NCBI RefSeq assembly: GCF_034555375.1
Contig: NZ_CP140706.1
Location: 4,083,001-4,147,000, forward strand
Direction of reading: 5' to 3'
Length of the DNA: 64,000 nucleotides
Source: Pseudomonas sp. B33.4
GTDB taxonomy: Bacteria; Pseudomonadota; Gammaproteobacteria; Pseudomonadales; Pseudomonadaceae
A model generated the notes under the pieces. The model was given only the letters and a program-made list of their open reading frames with translations, ran no database searches and was not told where the DNA came from. Positions 7,878-16,756 of this stretch are shown one piece after another; position 1 is the first letter of the stretch; every line of letters starts with the position of its first letter. Both the position numbers and the translations under genes were made by a program.

Positions 7878-8318
7878 ATGAAACGCCAAACCCTTCTCAG
7901 CATCGCTTTTTCGGTTTTCGCCATTAACGCTTTTGCCGCCACCCCGGCACACACCCAGGTCGCTGAAGGCGGCTCGGACAAGTTGATTGAAAGTCGTGTT
8001 GCTGAGGGCGGTTCCGATCGTCTGCTCGAACGCCGCGTTGCCGAGGGCGGTTCCGATCGTCTGCTCGAACGCCGCGTTGCCGAGGGCGGTTCCGATCGTC
8101 TGCTCGAACGCCGCGTTGCCGAGGGCGGTTCCGATCGTCTGCTCGAACGCCGCGTTGCCGAGGGCGGTTCCGATCGTCTGCTCGAACGCCGGGTTGCCGA
8201 AGGCGGTTCCGATCGTCTGCTCGAACGCCGCGTTGCCGAAGGCGGTTCCGATCGTCTGCTCGAACGCCGCGTTGCCGAAGGCGGTTCCGATCGTCTGCTT
8301 GAACGACGCGTTGCCTAA
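7878..8318 (+). CDS. Secreted 13-residue tandem-repeat protein (VAEGGSDRLLERR)n
   Basis: 146 residues. A signal peptide (MKRQTLLSIAFSVFAINAFA) is followed by a short linker and then nine tandem copies of VAEGGSDRLLERR, ending in VA. Copy 1 is diverged (KLIES in place of RLLER); copies 2-9 are identical in protein. The period is 13 residues, with a GGSD turn and a heptad-like LLERR stretch, and charge alternates strongly (E/D then R). No known domain is recognised. The ATG at 7878 is preferred over 7863 because the signal peptide begins there. A strong terminator follows. Confidence 0.85.
   Translation: MKRQTLLSIAFSVFAINAFAATPAHTQVAEGGSDKLIESRVAEGGSDRLLERRVAEGGSDRLLERRVAEGGSDRLLERRVAEGGSDRLLERRVAEGGSDRLLERRVAEGGSDRLLERRVAEGGSDRLLERRVAEGGSDRLLERRVA
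7959..8315 (+). repeat. 39-bp minisatellite inside the repeat protein gene
   Basis: Nine head-to-tail 39-bp units. Units 2-5 use GAGGGCGG and units 7-9 GAAGGCGG; unit 6 has a silent CGG in place of CGC. Because 39 is a multiple of three and no frame has a stop, the repeat is open in several frames on both strands, so only the frame with the signal peptide should be taken as coding. The near-identity points to recent unit expansion. Confidence 0.95.
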
Positions 8319-8342
8319 ACCACCGGCTTCATCGTAGTTCCC

Positions 8343-8379
8343 AAACAAGCCCGGTCTGATCAGCCGGGCTTGTTTTATG
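8343..8379 (+). terminator. Terminator of the repeat protein gene
   Basis: ACAAGCCCGG and CCGGGCTTGT pair around a 9-nt loop, followed by TTTTAT on the + strand. Confidence 0.8.
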
Positions 8380-8444
8380 GCGTGTGTTGGAGGACGGGCC
8401 ATGCCTGTTCGTGACCCCGGGTTTGATCGCCAACGGTCGCGACG

Positions 8445-10064
8445 TTATAAATTCGCTCGGGTTATACCGCGAAAAATCTTCTCGATTTCCTGAATGGCGC
8501 TGGTTTGAGTGCGCTTGAAAATCTGGTTGAATTTCAGCCCCTCAGTCTCCTTCATATATTTCTTCGCCAGCTCCACTTTGGTCAGTTTGGTTCCGATAGA
8601 TACGGCTCCGTTCCTTTTCCTGACCAGGTATTTTTTAAAGGCGTCGGGCAAATAGCTTTCCATCGTATAGCCCCGAGTAATCCAGGTGCTGCTTTCATCC
8701 AGCTGATCAAGCACCTTGTACTTTGCTGAATCTTTCTTCGTACGGTGAGTGACATCACCGTCGAACTCAAAATCGTGGTCACGATCGATGACGACAAAAG
8801 AATTCCTGTTGATACGCAGCATCGAGATTGCCTCTTCTGTCTGCAACTCTTCACCCGCGTGATAGTGGGACAATATCGACCCACCATAGAGCACGAACGA
8901 ATAATGCACATTCTCTACCAGTTCGGCTTCGGCATGCTCTCGACACCAGCGTTGCAACCAATACTTTATGTACAGCCGATCCGAAGGGCCTTCGACCCAT
9001 ATCACGAAATTCGACTGATAAAGATCACTCGCCCGCACACCCAACTCGTCCAGCAGTTTTTGTGGCGAAGCGCTTACACGCGGCCCCTGCAAGCTATGGA
9101 TACGGCGTCCGTCCACATGGAAATGAGCGATCGAAACAGAGCCTGTTGCGTCACTTGCACCCCAGACATCAGGGCTGAGAAAAACTGAGGAGTGCGAAGA
9201 AACCAGCAACTGCAGGTTCTTTTCCTTCGCCAACAGCGCCAGATTCATCGCCAACAAGCGTTGGAGTCGAGGGTGCAAATGAGACTCCGGCTCTTCAATA
9301 ATGACAATTGAACCGTCTTGTTGTTTTCGAAGCCAACCGAGCATACCGGCAGCCGCTTTCCACCCCGAAGGCAAATATTCAAACGGGACGGCTTGGGAAA
9401 CCATCAGATCGGAATAAAGCCGCAACTTCACGACGCCGGTTTCTTGCAGTTCTTGCGTCGTAGCAGTTTCTACGTGTCTGACCCCGCATAACTCTGGCTG
9501 GATCTCCCGCAAGGCGACAACAAACGCCGCATCGAAACAGGTTTGCTCGGGGCCTCGCCAACAGGAAACGTTGATCCCCATTTTCGATACGATCTGACTG
9601 ATTTTCCATATGTCGTCTGTCGCTACGCCTGTCGCCGGAATGGGCGCGTATATCGCATCCAGAATCTTTTCCGAGTAATTCGCCCGGTTAAAAACGCGCA
9701 ATGCCAGGACCGGCGTCCGGGTCGCCTCAAACTCGACATGCAAGACCATCGGATCCGGTGTGGGCGTGTAGCTCGAGTCATCGCCCTTGAAGGTAATATC
9801 CAGCCCGTGAAAGACTCGTTCGCCGAGTGCCGTGCGCTTCAGGGTCTGAAACAACTCTGGCCTGGACAAGGCACCCACCACATCCAGAAGCGTTGACTTG
9901 CCTGCACCGTTCCTGCCGCCAAACACATTGATCTGCTCCAGATCAGCGCATTGCATGTCGTGGAATCCTGCGTCGGAGCCGTGAATATCTGCACCGACTC
10001 CGACGTAGAAGGCCACGCCTCTGAGGGCACTGAACTTGATTTTTTCTATATGCAATGCAGCCAC
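8445..10064 (-). CDS. OLD family ATPase with TOPRIM nuclease domain
   Basis: 539 residues from a GTG start at 10064. The N-terminal ABC-type ATPase has Walker A GRNGAGKS (50-57), Walker B IVIIEEPESHLHP (253-265) and the SSHS switch (289-292). The C-terminal TOPRIM domain has WVEGPSD (E358) and VVIDRDHD (D427/D429). This order defines class 1 OLD proteins (phage P2 Old), which are metal-dependent nucleases and often anti-phage effectors. No UvrD-like GajB partner is adjacent, so it is a solitary OLD. It lies between two unrelated genes with no mobility gene in sight. Confidence 0.88.
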   Translation of the reverse strand: MAALHIEKIKFSALRGVAFYVGVGADIHGSDAGFHDMQCADLEQINVFGGRNGAGKSTLLDVVGALSRPELFQTLKRTALGERVFHGLDITFKGDDSSYTPTPDPMVLHVEFEATRTPVLALRVFNRANYSEKILDAIYAPIPATGVATDDIWKISQIVSKMGINVSCWRGPEQTCFDAAFVVALREIQPELCGVRHVETATTQELQETGVVKLRLYSDLMVSQAVPFEYLPSGWKAAAGMLGWLRKQQDGSIVIIEEPESHLHPRLQRLLAMNLALLAKEKNLQLLVSSHSSVFLSPDVWGASDATGSVSIAHFHVDGRRIHSLQGPRVSASPQKLLDELGVRASDLYQSNFVIWVEGPSDRLYIKYWLQRWCREHAEAELVENVHYSFVLYGGSILSHYHAGEELQTEEAISMLRINRNSFVVIDRDHDFEFDGDVTHRTKKDSAKYKVLDQLDESSTWITRGYTMESYLPDAFKKYLVRKRNGAVSIGTKLTKVELAKKYMKETEGLKFNQIFKRTQTSAIQEIEKIFRGITRANL

Positions 10065-10320
10065 CTGACGGGTAAAGGGTCCACCTGAACAACAAGAAGG
10101 AATTCGTTTGAGCCAGCATTCCCCGAACCGCCGTATTCCAATCGAAACTCACGGGTTGGAAAATCCGGACCAAGCCTTATCGTTGATATTCGGGCACACA
10201 CCTTACTGAAAGTAATGGCTCTTTGAAATTGCGCTCGACACACTCATCCACCACTTCGCTGGCAGCCCGTTGACGATGTCGCATACCATTGCGCCACACC
10301 AATAAAGACAGACCTCGCCC

Positions 10321-11961
10321 ATGTTCAAAGCCAGTCTGCGTAGCCATCTCACCCTTTGGTTTGCCGGTTTGTCCCTGCTGACGCTGCTGAGCGTGGGTTT
10401 CTATGTCGGCCACATCGCCACCGAACAAATGAAGCAGGCCAGCGGCAATGCGTTGCTCAACACCGCGCGCTCGGCCGCCTCGTTATTGGGTGAGCAACTG
10501 CGCGAACGCCAGCTGGAGGTGTATCTGCTCAGCCGCGCGCCTCATCTGGAACGTGGCGATCTGGACAACCCGGCAATTCTGAAGTCGATGCAACTGCGCA
10601 CCCAGGCCCGCGCCGAGTATGCGTGGATGGGCGTCACCGACGCCGAGGGCAAGGTGCATCAGGCAGTAAACGACTTGCTGGTCGGCCAATCAGTGCAACA
10701 ACGACCATGGTTCCAGGCCGGGTTGCGCGGCGAGTACACCGGCGATCCCCATGAAGCAGTGTTGCTGGCGAAAATGCTCCCGGCCCTGCCGAACGGTGAA
10801 CCGCTGCGTTTCATCGATTTCGCCGCGCCGATCCGTAACGCTGACGGTCAGGTGATTGGTGTTTTAGGCGCACACGCGCACTGGAGTTGGGTGACACGCA
10901 TTGTTGAGTCGGCGGCGTTTTCACATAAAAACTCGACGCCGGATATCGAAGCGTTGATCATCGATCACGATGGCAAGATCCTCTATCCGGAAGCCCTGAT
11001 GGGCCAGCAACTCGCTACAGATTCGACGTCGCAAGGATGGACGACGGGCAACGGCTTCCTCACCAGCATGGTCACCGTACCAACGCCTTCCAGCACGGCA
11101 CTGTCGTGGTCAATTGCCGTGCGCCAGCCATTGGAAACCGCGCTGCAGCCGGCGCGCCTGCTGCTCTACAAACTGCTGATACTCGGCGTGGTCGCGGCCG
11201 TGCTGTTTGGCCTGGTGGCCTACTATCTGGCGCTATATCTGAGCCGCCCGATCGAGCAACTCGCGCGCTCGGCCCGGCAGGTGCAGAACCAGCAGCCCGG
11301 CGCGCAATTCCCGCTGCAACACCCGGTGCTGGAAATTGCGCAGCTCGGCCAGTCCATCGATGCAATGACCCAATCGCTACTGGGCAAGGAGCGCGAACTG
11401 CAAGAGGCCAATGCCTCGCTGGAGGCAACCGTCGCGCAACGCACCGCAGCCCTGACGCAGGCCAATGCCGAACTGCTGAGTCTGGCGACCCACGATGGTT
11501 TGACCGGCGTTTACAACCGCCGCCGTTTCGACGAAAAACTCACCGAATACACACTGCTGTTCCGCCGCACCGGACGCCCGTTTTCCCTGCTGCTGATCGA
11601 TGCTGATCACTTCAAGCGAATCAATGACACCCACGGTCACGCGGTGGGCGATGAGGTGCTGCAACAGTTGGCGCAACTGATTCAGGCCAGCCTGCGCACC
11701 ACCGATTTCGTCGCCCGTTATGGCGGCGAAGAGTTCGCTGTGCTGTTGCCGGAAATCGCCCAACCCGACACCCCGGAAGTCGTCGCCGAGAAGATTCGCG
11801 CGGCGGTTGCCGAGGCTGATTTCCCTGCGGTCGGGAATGTGACGGTGAGCATCGGTGTCGGCCTGGCAGACCCGGCCGACAACAGCCACAGCGCACTGAT
11901 CAAACGCGCCGATCAGCAGCTGTATCAGGCCAAGGCTGCCGGTCGCAATCAGATCGCTTGA
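10321..11961 (+). CDS. Membrane diguanylate cyclase (Cache-HAMP-GGDEF)
   Basis: 546 residues. TM1 is at about 8-30, a periplasmic double-Cache sensor at about 35-275 (ending ALSWSIAVRQPLE), TM2 at 282-305, HAMP (LSRPIEQLARSARQV), a short coiled coil (355-385), then GGDEF. The signature is RYGGEEF (467-473), active-site GGEEF at 468-472. RTTD at 459-462 lies five residues before it, so the inhibitory c-di-GMP I-site is intact. It makes c-di-GMP from two GTP in response to an unknown periplasmic ligand, possibly an amino acid or amine as for many dCache domains. Confidence 0.93.
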   Translation: MFKASLRSHLTLWFAGLSLLTLLSVGFYVGHIATEQMKQASGNALLNTARSAASLLGEQLRERQLEVYLLSRAPHLERGDLDNPAILKSMQLRTQARAEYAWMGVTDAEGKVHQAVNDLLVGQSVQQRPWFQAGLRGEYTGDPHEAVLLAKMLPALPNGEPLRFIDFAAPIRNADGQVIGVLGAHAHWSWVTRIVESAAFSHKNSTPDIEALIIDHDGKILYPEALMGQQLATDSTSQGWTTGNGFLTSMVTVPTPSSTALSWSIAVRQPLETALQPARLLLYKLLILGVVAAVLFGLVAYYLALYLSRPIEQLARSARQVQNQQPGAQFPLQHPVLEIAQLGQSIDAMTQSLLGKERELQEANASLEATVAQRTAALTQANAELLSLATHDGLTGVYNRRRFDEKLTEYTLLFRRTGRPFSLLLIDADHFKRINDTHGHAVGDEVLQQLAQLIQASLRTTDFVARYGGEEFAVLLPEIAQPDTPEVVAEKIRAAVAEADFPAVGNVTVSIGVGLADPADNSHSALIKRADQQLYQAKAAGRNQIA

Positions 11962-12255
11962 TCAGCCGCTTTTCACTTCACAGATCCCGTTGGCCCTGTT
12001 CTTCCCGGTGTACGACACCGCCGGCGAGCCGTCGGGATTGATGCTCAGAGAAATGGTCACGCCCGCGCCTTTGGCCTCGAAGTAGTTGTCGTTGAATCTC
12101 TTCAACTGGCCTTCCTTGCCATTGATGTAGATCGGCCCGCCTTCATCCGAGTGCACCTCGATCTTGCCAGGGCACGTGGCGTTGAGCATGGGGATACCAG
12201 CGTGGGCCAGTCCGGTTACAAGCAACAGCGGCGCTGCCAGCAGCAAAGGTTTCAT
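11962..12255 (-). CDS. Small secreted protein of unknown function
   Basis: 97 residues from the ATG at 12255. MKPLLLAAPLLLVTGLAHA is a signal peptide. The mature ~78 residues begin GIPMLNATCPG and include a second Cys near the end (NGICEVKSG), so a single disulphide is likely. No family is recognised. Its stop abuts the stop of the diguanylate cyclase gene (convergent, no gap). Confidence 0.75.
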   Translation of the reverse strand: MKPLLLAAPLLLVTGLAHAGIPMLNATCPGKIEVHSDEGGPIYINGKEGQLKRFNDNYFEAKGAGVTISLSINPDGSPAVSYTGKNRANGICEVKSG

Positions 12256-12346
12256 GGTGGTTTCCTTGAGTGCGACGGTGTGCCGACGCCTTAAGCAATA
12301 CCGCAAATCCCTCAGCCCGGCCAGCGCCTTGTTGCCACACTCACGG

Positions 12347-13435
12347 TCAGGTATTGGTCTTCAACTTCGTCCACAAGCGCGTCGTCAGCCGCGCAATCTT
12401 CGCCGGCAATTCCTCCACCGTGAACAACTTTTCCATCACGCTTTTCGGCGGGTAGATCGCCGCATCCTGCCGCACGTCCGGATTGAGAAACTCACCGGCG
12501 GCAGCATTCGGATTGGCGTAATGAATGCTGTTGCTGATGTTGGCGATTACCTTCGGCTCAAGCAGGTAGTTCATGTAGGCGTAGCCGTTGTTTTCGTGCG
12601 GTGCGTTCTTCGGCATCACCAGCATGTCGAACCACAGCGTCGTGCCTTCGTCGGGGATCGAATAGGCGATGTCGATGCCGTTTTTGGCTTCCTTGGCGCT
12701 GGCCGCCGCCTGGACGACGTCGCCGTTGAAACCGATCACCACGCAGACGTTGCCGTTGGCTAGATCGCTGATGTATTTCGAAGCGTGGAAGTACTGAATA
12801 TACGGGCGGATTTTCAACAAGGCCTGCTCGGCTTTTTTGTAGTCCTCAGGCTCATGGCTGTGCGGTGGCAAACCCAGATAGTTGAGGGTGATCGGCAACA
12901 CCTGCGTCGGGTTGTCGATGAACGCCACGCCGCACTGGCTGAGTTTCTTGATGTTGTCTTCGTCGAACAACAACTTCCATGAACGGGTGACATCAGTATT
13001 GCCGAAGATCGCCTTGATCTTTTCGACGTTGTAACCGATGCCGGCGGTGCCCCACATATACGGGTAGCCGTACTGGTTGCCGGGGTCGTTGACTTCAAGT
13101 TTCTGCATCAGGACCGGGTCGAGGTTCTTCCAGTTCGGCAGTTGCGTTCTGTCGAGTTTCTGGATTGCACCGGCCTTGATCAGACGCGACAGAAAGTGGT
13201 TCGACGGACTGACCACGTCATAACCGGTGTTGCCGGTCATCAATTTCGATTCCAGCACTTCGTTACTGTCGTGAATATCGTAGGTGGTTTTGATGCCGGT
13301 GGTCTGGGTGAAATTGGCCAGAGTGTCCGGGGCGATGTAGCTGTTCCAGTTGGAGATGTTCACGGTTTCGTCGGCGAGGGCTGAGGTCGACGCAGCCGCG
13401 ACGACGACGGCCAGTGAAAGCGGGTGGATGCGCAT
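12347..13435 (-). CDS. Polyamine ABC transporter substrate-binding protein (PotF/SpuD-like)
   Basis: 362 residues with a signal peptide (LAVVVAAASTSALA). The mature protein opens ETVNISNWNSYIAPDTLANF, the PotD/PotF family start. SNHFLSRLIKAGAIQKLD, GTAGIGYN and GFNGDVVQAAASAKEAKNG match the polyamine-binding bacterial SBP family. It binds putrescine- or spermidine-like amines in the periplasm; permease and ATPase genes are not adjacent. It lies 51 bp downstream of a gamma-glutamylputrescine oxidase-like gene on the same strand, so uptake and oxidation are probably co-transcribed. Confidence 0.92.
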   Translation of the reverse strand: MRIHPLSLAVVVAAASTSALADETVNISNWNSYIAPDTLANFTQTTGIKTTYDIHDSNEVLESKLMTGNTGYDVVSPSNHFLSRLIKAGAIQKLDRTQLPNWKNLDPVLMQKLEVNDPGNQYGYPYMWGTAGIGYNVEKIKAIFGNTDVTRSWKLLFDEDNIKKLSQCGVAFIDNPTQVLPITLNYLGLPPHSHEPEDYKKAEQALLKIRPYIQYFHASKYISDLANGNVCVVIGFNGDVVQAAASAKEAKNGIDIAYSIPDEGTTLWFDMLVMPKNAPHENNGYAYMNYLLEPKVIANISNSIHYANPNAAAGEFLNPDVRQDAAIYPPKSVMEKLFTVEELPAKIARLTTRLWTKLKTNT

Positions 13436-13486
13436 GGTCTGTTACCTGTATTGAGTGGCTTTTTTTGTTGTGCGATAGGCGGAATT

Positions 13487-14788
13487 TCAGATTTCTGTTC
13501 TGGCCCTGACCGCCTCCACGCGCAGGCGAAGCATGGCACCGATGTCGAAAAACGGACGCGGCGGCAGCCAGCCGGGTTCAGCGCGCTGCATCACTGATTG
13601 CAGCAGCGGCGAGTCGACACCCGAGGCCAGTTCCGCGAGCAATCGCCCCCATAACGTTCCGCGCGCCACCCCCGAACCATTGCAACCGGCCACGGCGAAG
13701 ACGCCCTCTTCAACTCGCTGAAAAAACGCCTGACCGCTGCGGCTGGCGCTCAAATGGCCGGTCCAGGTGTATTGAATGTCTTGCTCACCGAGAAACGGGA
13801 AGCGTCGTTGCAAGCCGCGAACATGGTGCTGGCGACGCAACGCGAGTTCACTGCTGGAAAGATCGCGAGTACGGTATTCGGCGGTGTTGCGGATCATCAC
13901 GCGGCGATCCGGGGTCAATCGAACCGTGGCGCCCAGCGGTCGCGTCGACAGCACGCCCCACGGCTCAACTGCACCGATGGCGTTGAACTCCTGATCGGTC
14001 AGCGGTCGCGTGAGGCTGGCGCTGAGTTCCATCGGGAACGTTGCGCTGTCGGCGATCCCGACCCGAGGAATAAAAGCGTTGAGGCACACCAGAACGCGAT
14101 TGGCTTCGATACTGCCTTGCGCGCAGTTGGCGCGCAGTCGTCCCTGCGCAAGTCGCTCAAATCCGGTGATGTCGGTGTTTTCGTAAACCGTAATATGGCC
14201 CGGCAAGGCATTGAGCAAACCGTTCACGTATTTCGCCGGTTGCAACAGCGCATTGCCGTTGCCACACCAGATCGCTGCCTCGTAGTGACCGGTGCCGAGC
14301 TTCTGCGCCAATGCCGGACCTTGCACAAACTCCGCACGAGCGCCGAGGGCACGCAGGGTCGCCAGTTTCGCGTCGACATGGTCGAGCTTGGCGCGGTCGT
14401 TGACGGCAAAGTAATAACCGCTGTCACGAAAATCGCAGTCGATATCATGGCGATTGATCCGTTGCCGCACCTCTTCGCTGGCCGCGCGGGAGATCATCGT
14501 GTCGACTTCAAACCCGGCAAAACCCGGTGCGCCGATCAACTCGCTGTGCGCCGGATGCTCATGGGCCACGACGAACCCCGAGTTGCGCGCCGAGGCCCCC
14601 TGCGCCGCACGCTGGCGATCAACCACGACGATACGCGCCTGCGGGTGCAGATCGGCCAGTGCGTGTGCGGCACTGAGCCCGGTGATCCCGGCGCCAATCA
14701 CCAGCCAATCAGCTGTTTGCGCCCCGCTCAGGCGACCACGCTCTGGCGAACTGCCGGCCTGCGCGATCCAGCCACATACGTTTTCCAT
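13487..14788 (-). CDS. FAD-dependent oxidoreductase, PuuB-like (gamma-glutamylputrescine oxidase family)
   Basis: 433 residues. The dinucleotide-binding motif GAGITGLSAAHAL starts at about residue 32. QGASARNSGFVVAHEHP is the DAO/PuuB family FAD region, and the C-terminus has YTWTGHLSASRSGQ and GCNGSGVARGTLWGRLLA. Relatives oxidise gamma-glutamylputrescine or other amines with O2. The downstream PotF-like binding protein supports a polyamine substrate. Divergent from a LysR regulator with a palindromic T-N11-A site between them. Confidence 0.88.
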   Translation of the reverse strand: MENVCGWIAQAGSSPERGRLSGAQTADWLVIGAGITGLSAAHALADLHPQARIVVVDRQRAAQGASARNSGFVVAHEHPAHSELIGAPGFAGFEVDTMISRAASEEVRQRINRHDIDCDFRDSGYYFAVNDRAKLDHVDAKLATLRALGARAEFVQGPALAQKLGTGHYEAAIWCGNGNALLQPAKYVNGLLNALPGHITVYENTDITGFERLAQGRLRANCAQGSIEANRVLVCLNAFIPRVGIADSATFPMELSASLTRPLTDQEFNAIGAVEPWGVLSTRPLGATVRLTPDRRVMIRNTAEYRTRDLSSSELALRRQHHVRGLQRRFPFLGEQDIQYTWTGHLSASRSGQAFFQRVEEGVFAVAGCNGSGVARGTLWGRLLAELASGVDSPLLQSVMQRAEPGWLPPRPFFDIGAMLRLRVEAVRARTEI

Positions 14789-14837
14789 GCCTCACCTCAT
14801 TCGACTGTCATTCTGCGGCTTGCCTCTGCACCCCCTT

Positions 14838-14854
14838 CATGCGTGAATCGCATG
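14838..14854. promoter_or_regulatory. Candidate LysR-type operator (T-N11-A palindrome)
   Basis: CATGCG (14838-14843), spacer TGAAT, CGCATG (14849-14854) is a perfect inverted repeat containing T-N11-A, the classic LysR box. It lies 50 bp from the PuuB-like gene start and 95 bp from the divergent LysR start. Confidence 0.55.
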
Positions 14855-14948
14855 CAAGGCTTGAGAAGATCATCGCCAGAGCTAGAATCTATAAGGTCTA
14901 CAACAGGCCGACCAACGCTATAAAATCATCGAGCCATTCAGAAAAAGC

Positions 14949-15821
14949 ATGGATAAAATTCGCCACGTTCCTTCGCTACAAGCACTGCAAGCACTGGTTG
15001 AAGTCGCCCGTTGCGGCAGCTTCACCCGCGCTGCGCAAACCCTGTGCCTGACGCAAAGCGCAGTGAGCCGGCAGATCCAGCAACTGGAAAGCCATTTCAA
15101 TGTCGCACTGTTCATCCGCAGCAGCCGCAGCCTGAGCCTGACCGCAGAAGGCGAACAGGTGTTGGCCAGCGCCCGCAGCATCCTTGAACAACTGAAGACG
15201 CTCGAAGAACGTCTCGCCCCGCAGCAACGCCCCTTCCGCATCCGCATGCATGTGTCGCTGGCGGTGCGCTGGTTGCTACCGAAACTCAGCGACTTCTATC
15301 TGACTCATCCCGAGGTTTCGCTGGCGATAGAAACCGTCGCCACTGAAGTCGTCGAACCGGGCAATGACAGTGACGCCTATATTCTTTATTTGCCGCAGCC
15401 ATCGAGCGATCCGGATTGCCTGACGCTGTTCGAGGAAATGCTGGTGCCGGTGTGCTCGCCCACCCTCGCCGGTGCACCGCGCTCAGTCGACGAGTTGCTG
15501 CGCTTCCCGTTACTGCATCGCTCAGCCGATCGTCAGGCGTGGATTGAATGGCTGGCGGCGAATGAGGGAAAGCCGCTGGAGGATTACCGGCACATTCCAT
15601 TCAACCTTGATGAATTGGCGCTGGACGCAGCGGCGCGGGGATTGGGCGTGGCGGTGACGGACATGACGTTGGCAGCAGAGTCGATCGAGCGTGGGGTGTT
15701 GGTGGTGCCGTTTGGCGAACCGTTGAGAACGGGTGGGGTTTATTCGTTGTGTTTGCAGGCGGCGGGATCGCATCCGGCAAGAACAGCGATCATGCATTTG
15801 CTTGCCGATAAAGCAGAATAG
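14949..15821 (+). CDS. LysR family transcriptional regulator
   Basis: 290 residues. The N-terminal winged helix-turn-helix reads VPSLQALQALVEVARCGSFTRAAQTLCLTQSAVSRQIQQLE, in the style of GcvA-group regulators. The effector domain follows from about residue 95. Divergent from the PuuB-like oxidase and polyamine-binding protein genes, which it probably controls in response to a polyamine or its derivative. The intergenic T-N11-A palindrome at 14838 fits its site. Confidence 0.92.
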   Translation: MDKIRHVPSLQALQALVEVARCGSFTRAAQTLCLTQSAVSRQIQQLESHFNVALFIRSSRSLSLTAEGEQVLASARSILEQLKTLEERLAPQQRPFRIRMHVSLAVRWLLPKLSDFYLTHPEVSLAIETVATEVVEPGNDSDAYILYLPQPSSDPDCLTLFEEMLVPVCSPTLAGAPRSVDELLRFPLLHRSADRQAWIEWLAANEGKPLEDYRHIPFNLDELALDAAARGLGVAVTDMTLAAESIERGVLVVPFGEPLRTGGVYSLCLQAAGSHPARTAIMHLLADKAE

Positions 15822-15901
15822 TCGATACGCGCGCACATATTTTATATTCAACGGATGATAGTCCTCTAAACAAACTGCGCCCTCCCCTCACCTAAAACAA
15901 C

Positions 15902-16756
15902 CTAAACATAATGCTGATTATGCAGCCGCATAATCCATCTTGCGATTCCAGGAGAGTTAATTAGTCCGTGAACAAAGACAGACTCCCAATTATTAGGAGT
16001 TCCATACCCTCTGTCGTGTCGCTGTAACGAATCATTCAGATAGCCCCTCAGTTCCTTTGGAAAGTAGATAGTCTTATGCGGCAATGTATGAATGATCCCT
16101 GCGGGGTACTCAACCAAGCTAGACCACTGACTTTCCAGCCACCGAACCAGACCTGATGGCAATATCACGTTTTCCAGATGGAATTTTAGTGATGCAATCA
16201 TGGGATCCGCGGGATTCAAACAAATGACTTCAATTTTAGCCTCGGGAAAAGTCACTCGAGAGATCACACAAGTTACCTGCCTAAGCAACAGACAACTATC
16301 AAAATACGGATGCAAAACTCGTGCATGCAGTCGAACATCCTTGGTATTTGTTTTTCGCTTGGTATTACAATCACATGCCGGAACGAGATTCTTTGAAAAA
16401 ATCGAGAATTCTGGATAATCCTCTTTCGGTAACAAATGGTCCAATGAAGTCGTCTTTGGAGATCCGCACATAGGGCAAATTTTTGGCGAGGACTTTCTAA
16501 TGCTCTCTATATGAGCCAGTGATTGTGGTGGCGAATTATAATTCTTGTGCAGGCCAAGTTTAAGAAGTTCGCTCACACCAATAGAATTTATCAACAATGC
16601 ATTGCCAGCATTATCAATATAATTCTGATAACCAGCCAACACACCTGACAACGCGTTCTTTAAATGCGGATAGGACGTTCTAGAAAGCGATGAGTTTTTT
16701 GAGACTTCAGTCGTAAACAAAACATCATCAACTAATGGAGTCGGAATTTTTTTCAC
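15902..16756 (-). CDS. HNH endonuclease, PtuB-like partner of an ABC-type ATPase
   Basis: 284 residues from a GTG start at 16756 that overlaps the ATPase stop (GTGA). The HNH core is CPMCG (C94, C97), SLDHLLPK (D106-H107), YPEFSIFSKNLVPACDCN (N123, C128, C130, N131): a Cys4 zinc-binding betabetaalpha-metal nuclease. The layout matches PtuB-type nucleases of Septu, though this protein is longer than I recall for PtuB, with a C-terminal ~140 residues of unknown type. Base composition is far more AT-rich than flanking genes, suggesting transfer. Expected role: DNA (or tRNA) cleavage controlled by the ATPase. Confidence 0.82.
   Translation of the reverse strand: MKKIPTPLVDDVLFTTEVSKNSSLSRTSYPHLKNALSGVLAGYQNYIDNAGNALLINSIGVSELLKLGLHKNYNSPPQSLAHIESIRKSSPKICPMCGSPKTTSLDHLLPKEDYPEFSIFSKNLVPACDCNTKRKTNTKDVRLHARVLHPYFDSCLLLRQVTCVISRVTFPEAKIEVICLNPADPMIASLKFHLENVILPSGLVRWLESQWSSLVEYPAGIIHTLPHKTIYFPKELRGYLNDSLQRHDRGYGTPNNWESVFVHGLINSPGIARWIMRLHNQHYV

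Noticed and set aside
7797..8402. Long ORF on the minus strand across the 39-bp repeats (and another in a second plus frame)
   Set aside because: The repeat has a period divisible by three and no stop in any frame, so open frames on both strands are an artefact; only the plus frame has a signal peptide and RBS.
10046..10243. 65-residue minus-strand ORF upstream of the OLD gene
   Set aside because: Overlaps the OLD start out of frame, has no Shine-Dalgarno or recognisable family, and could be chance.
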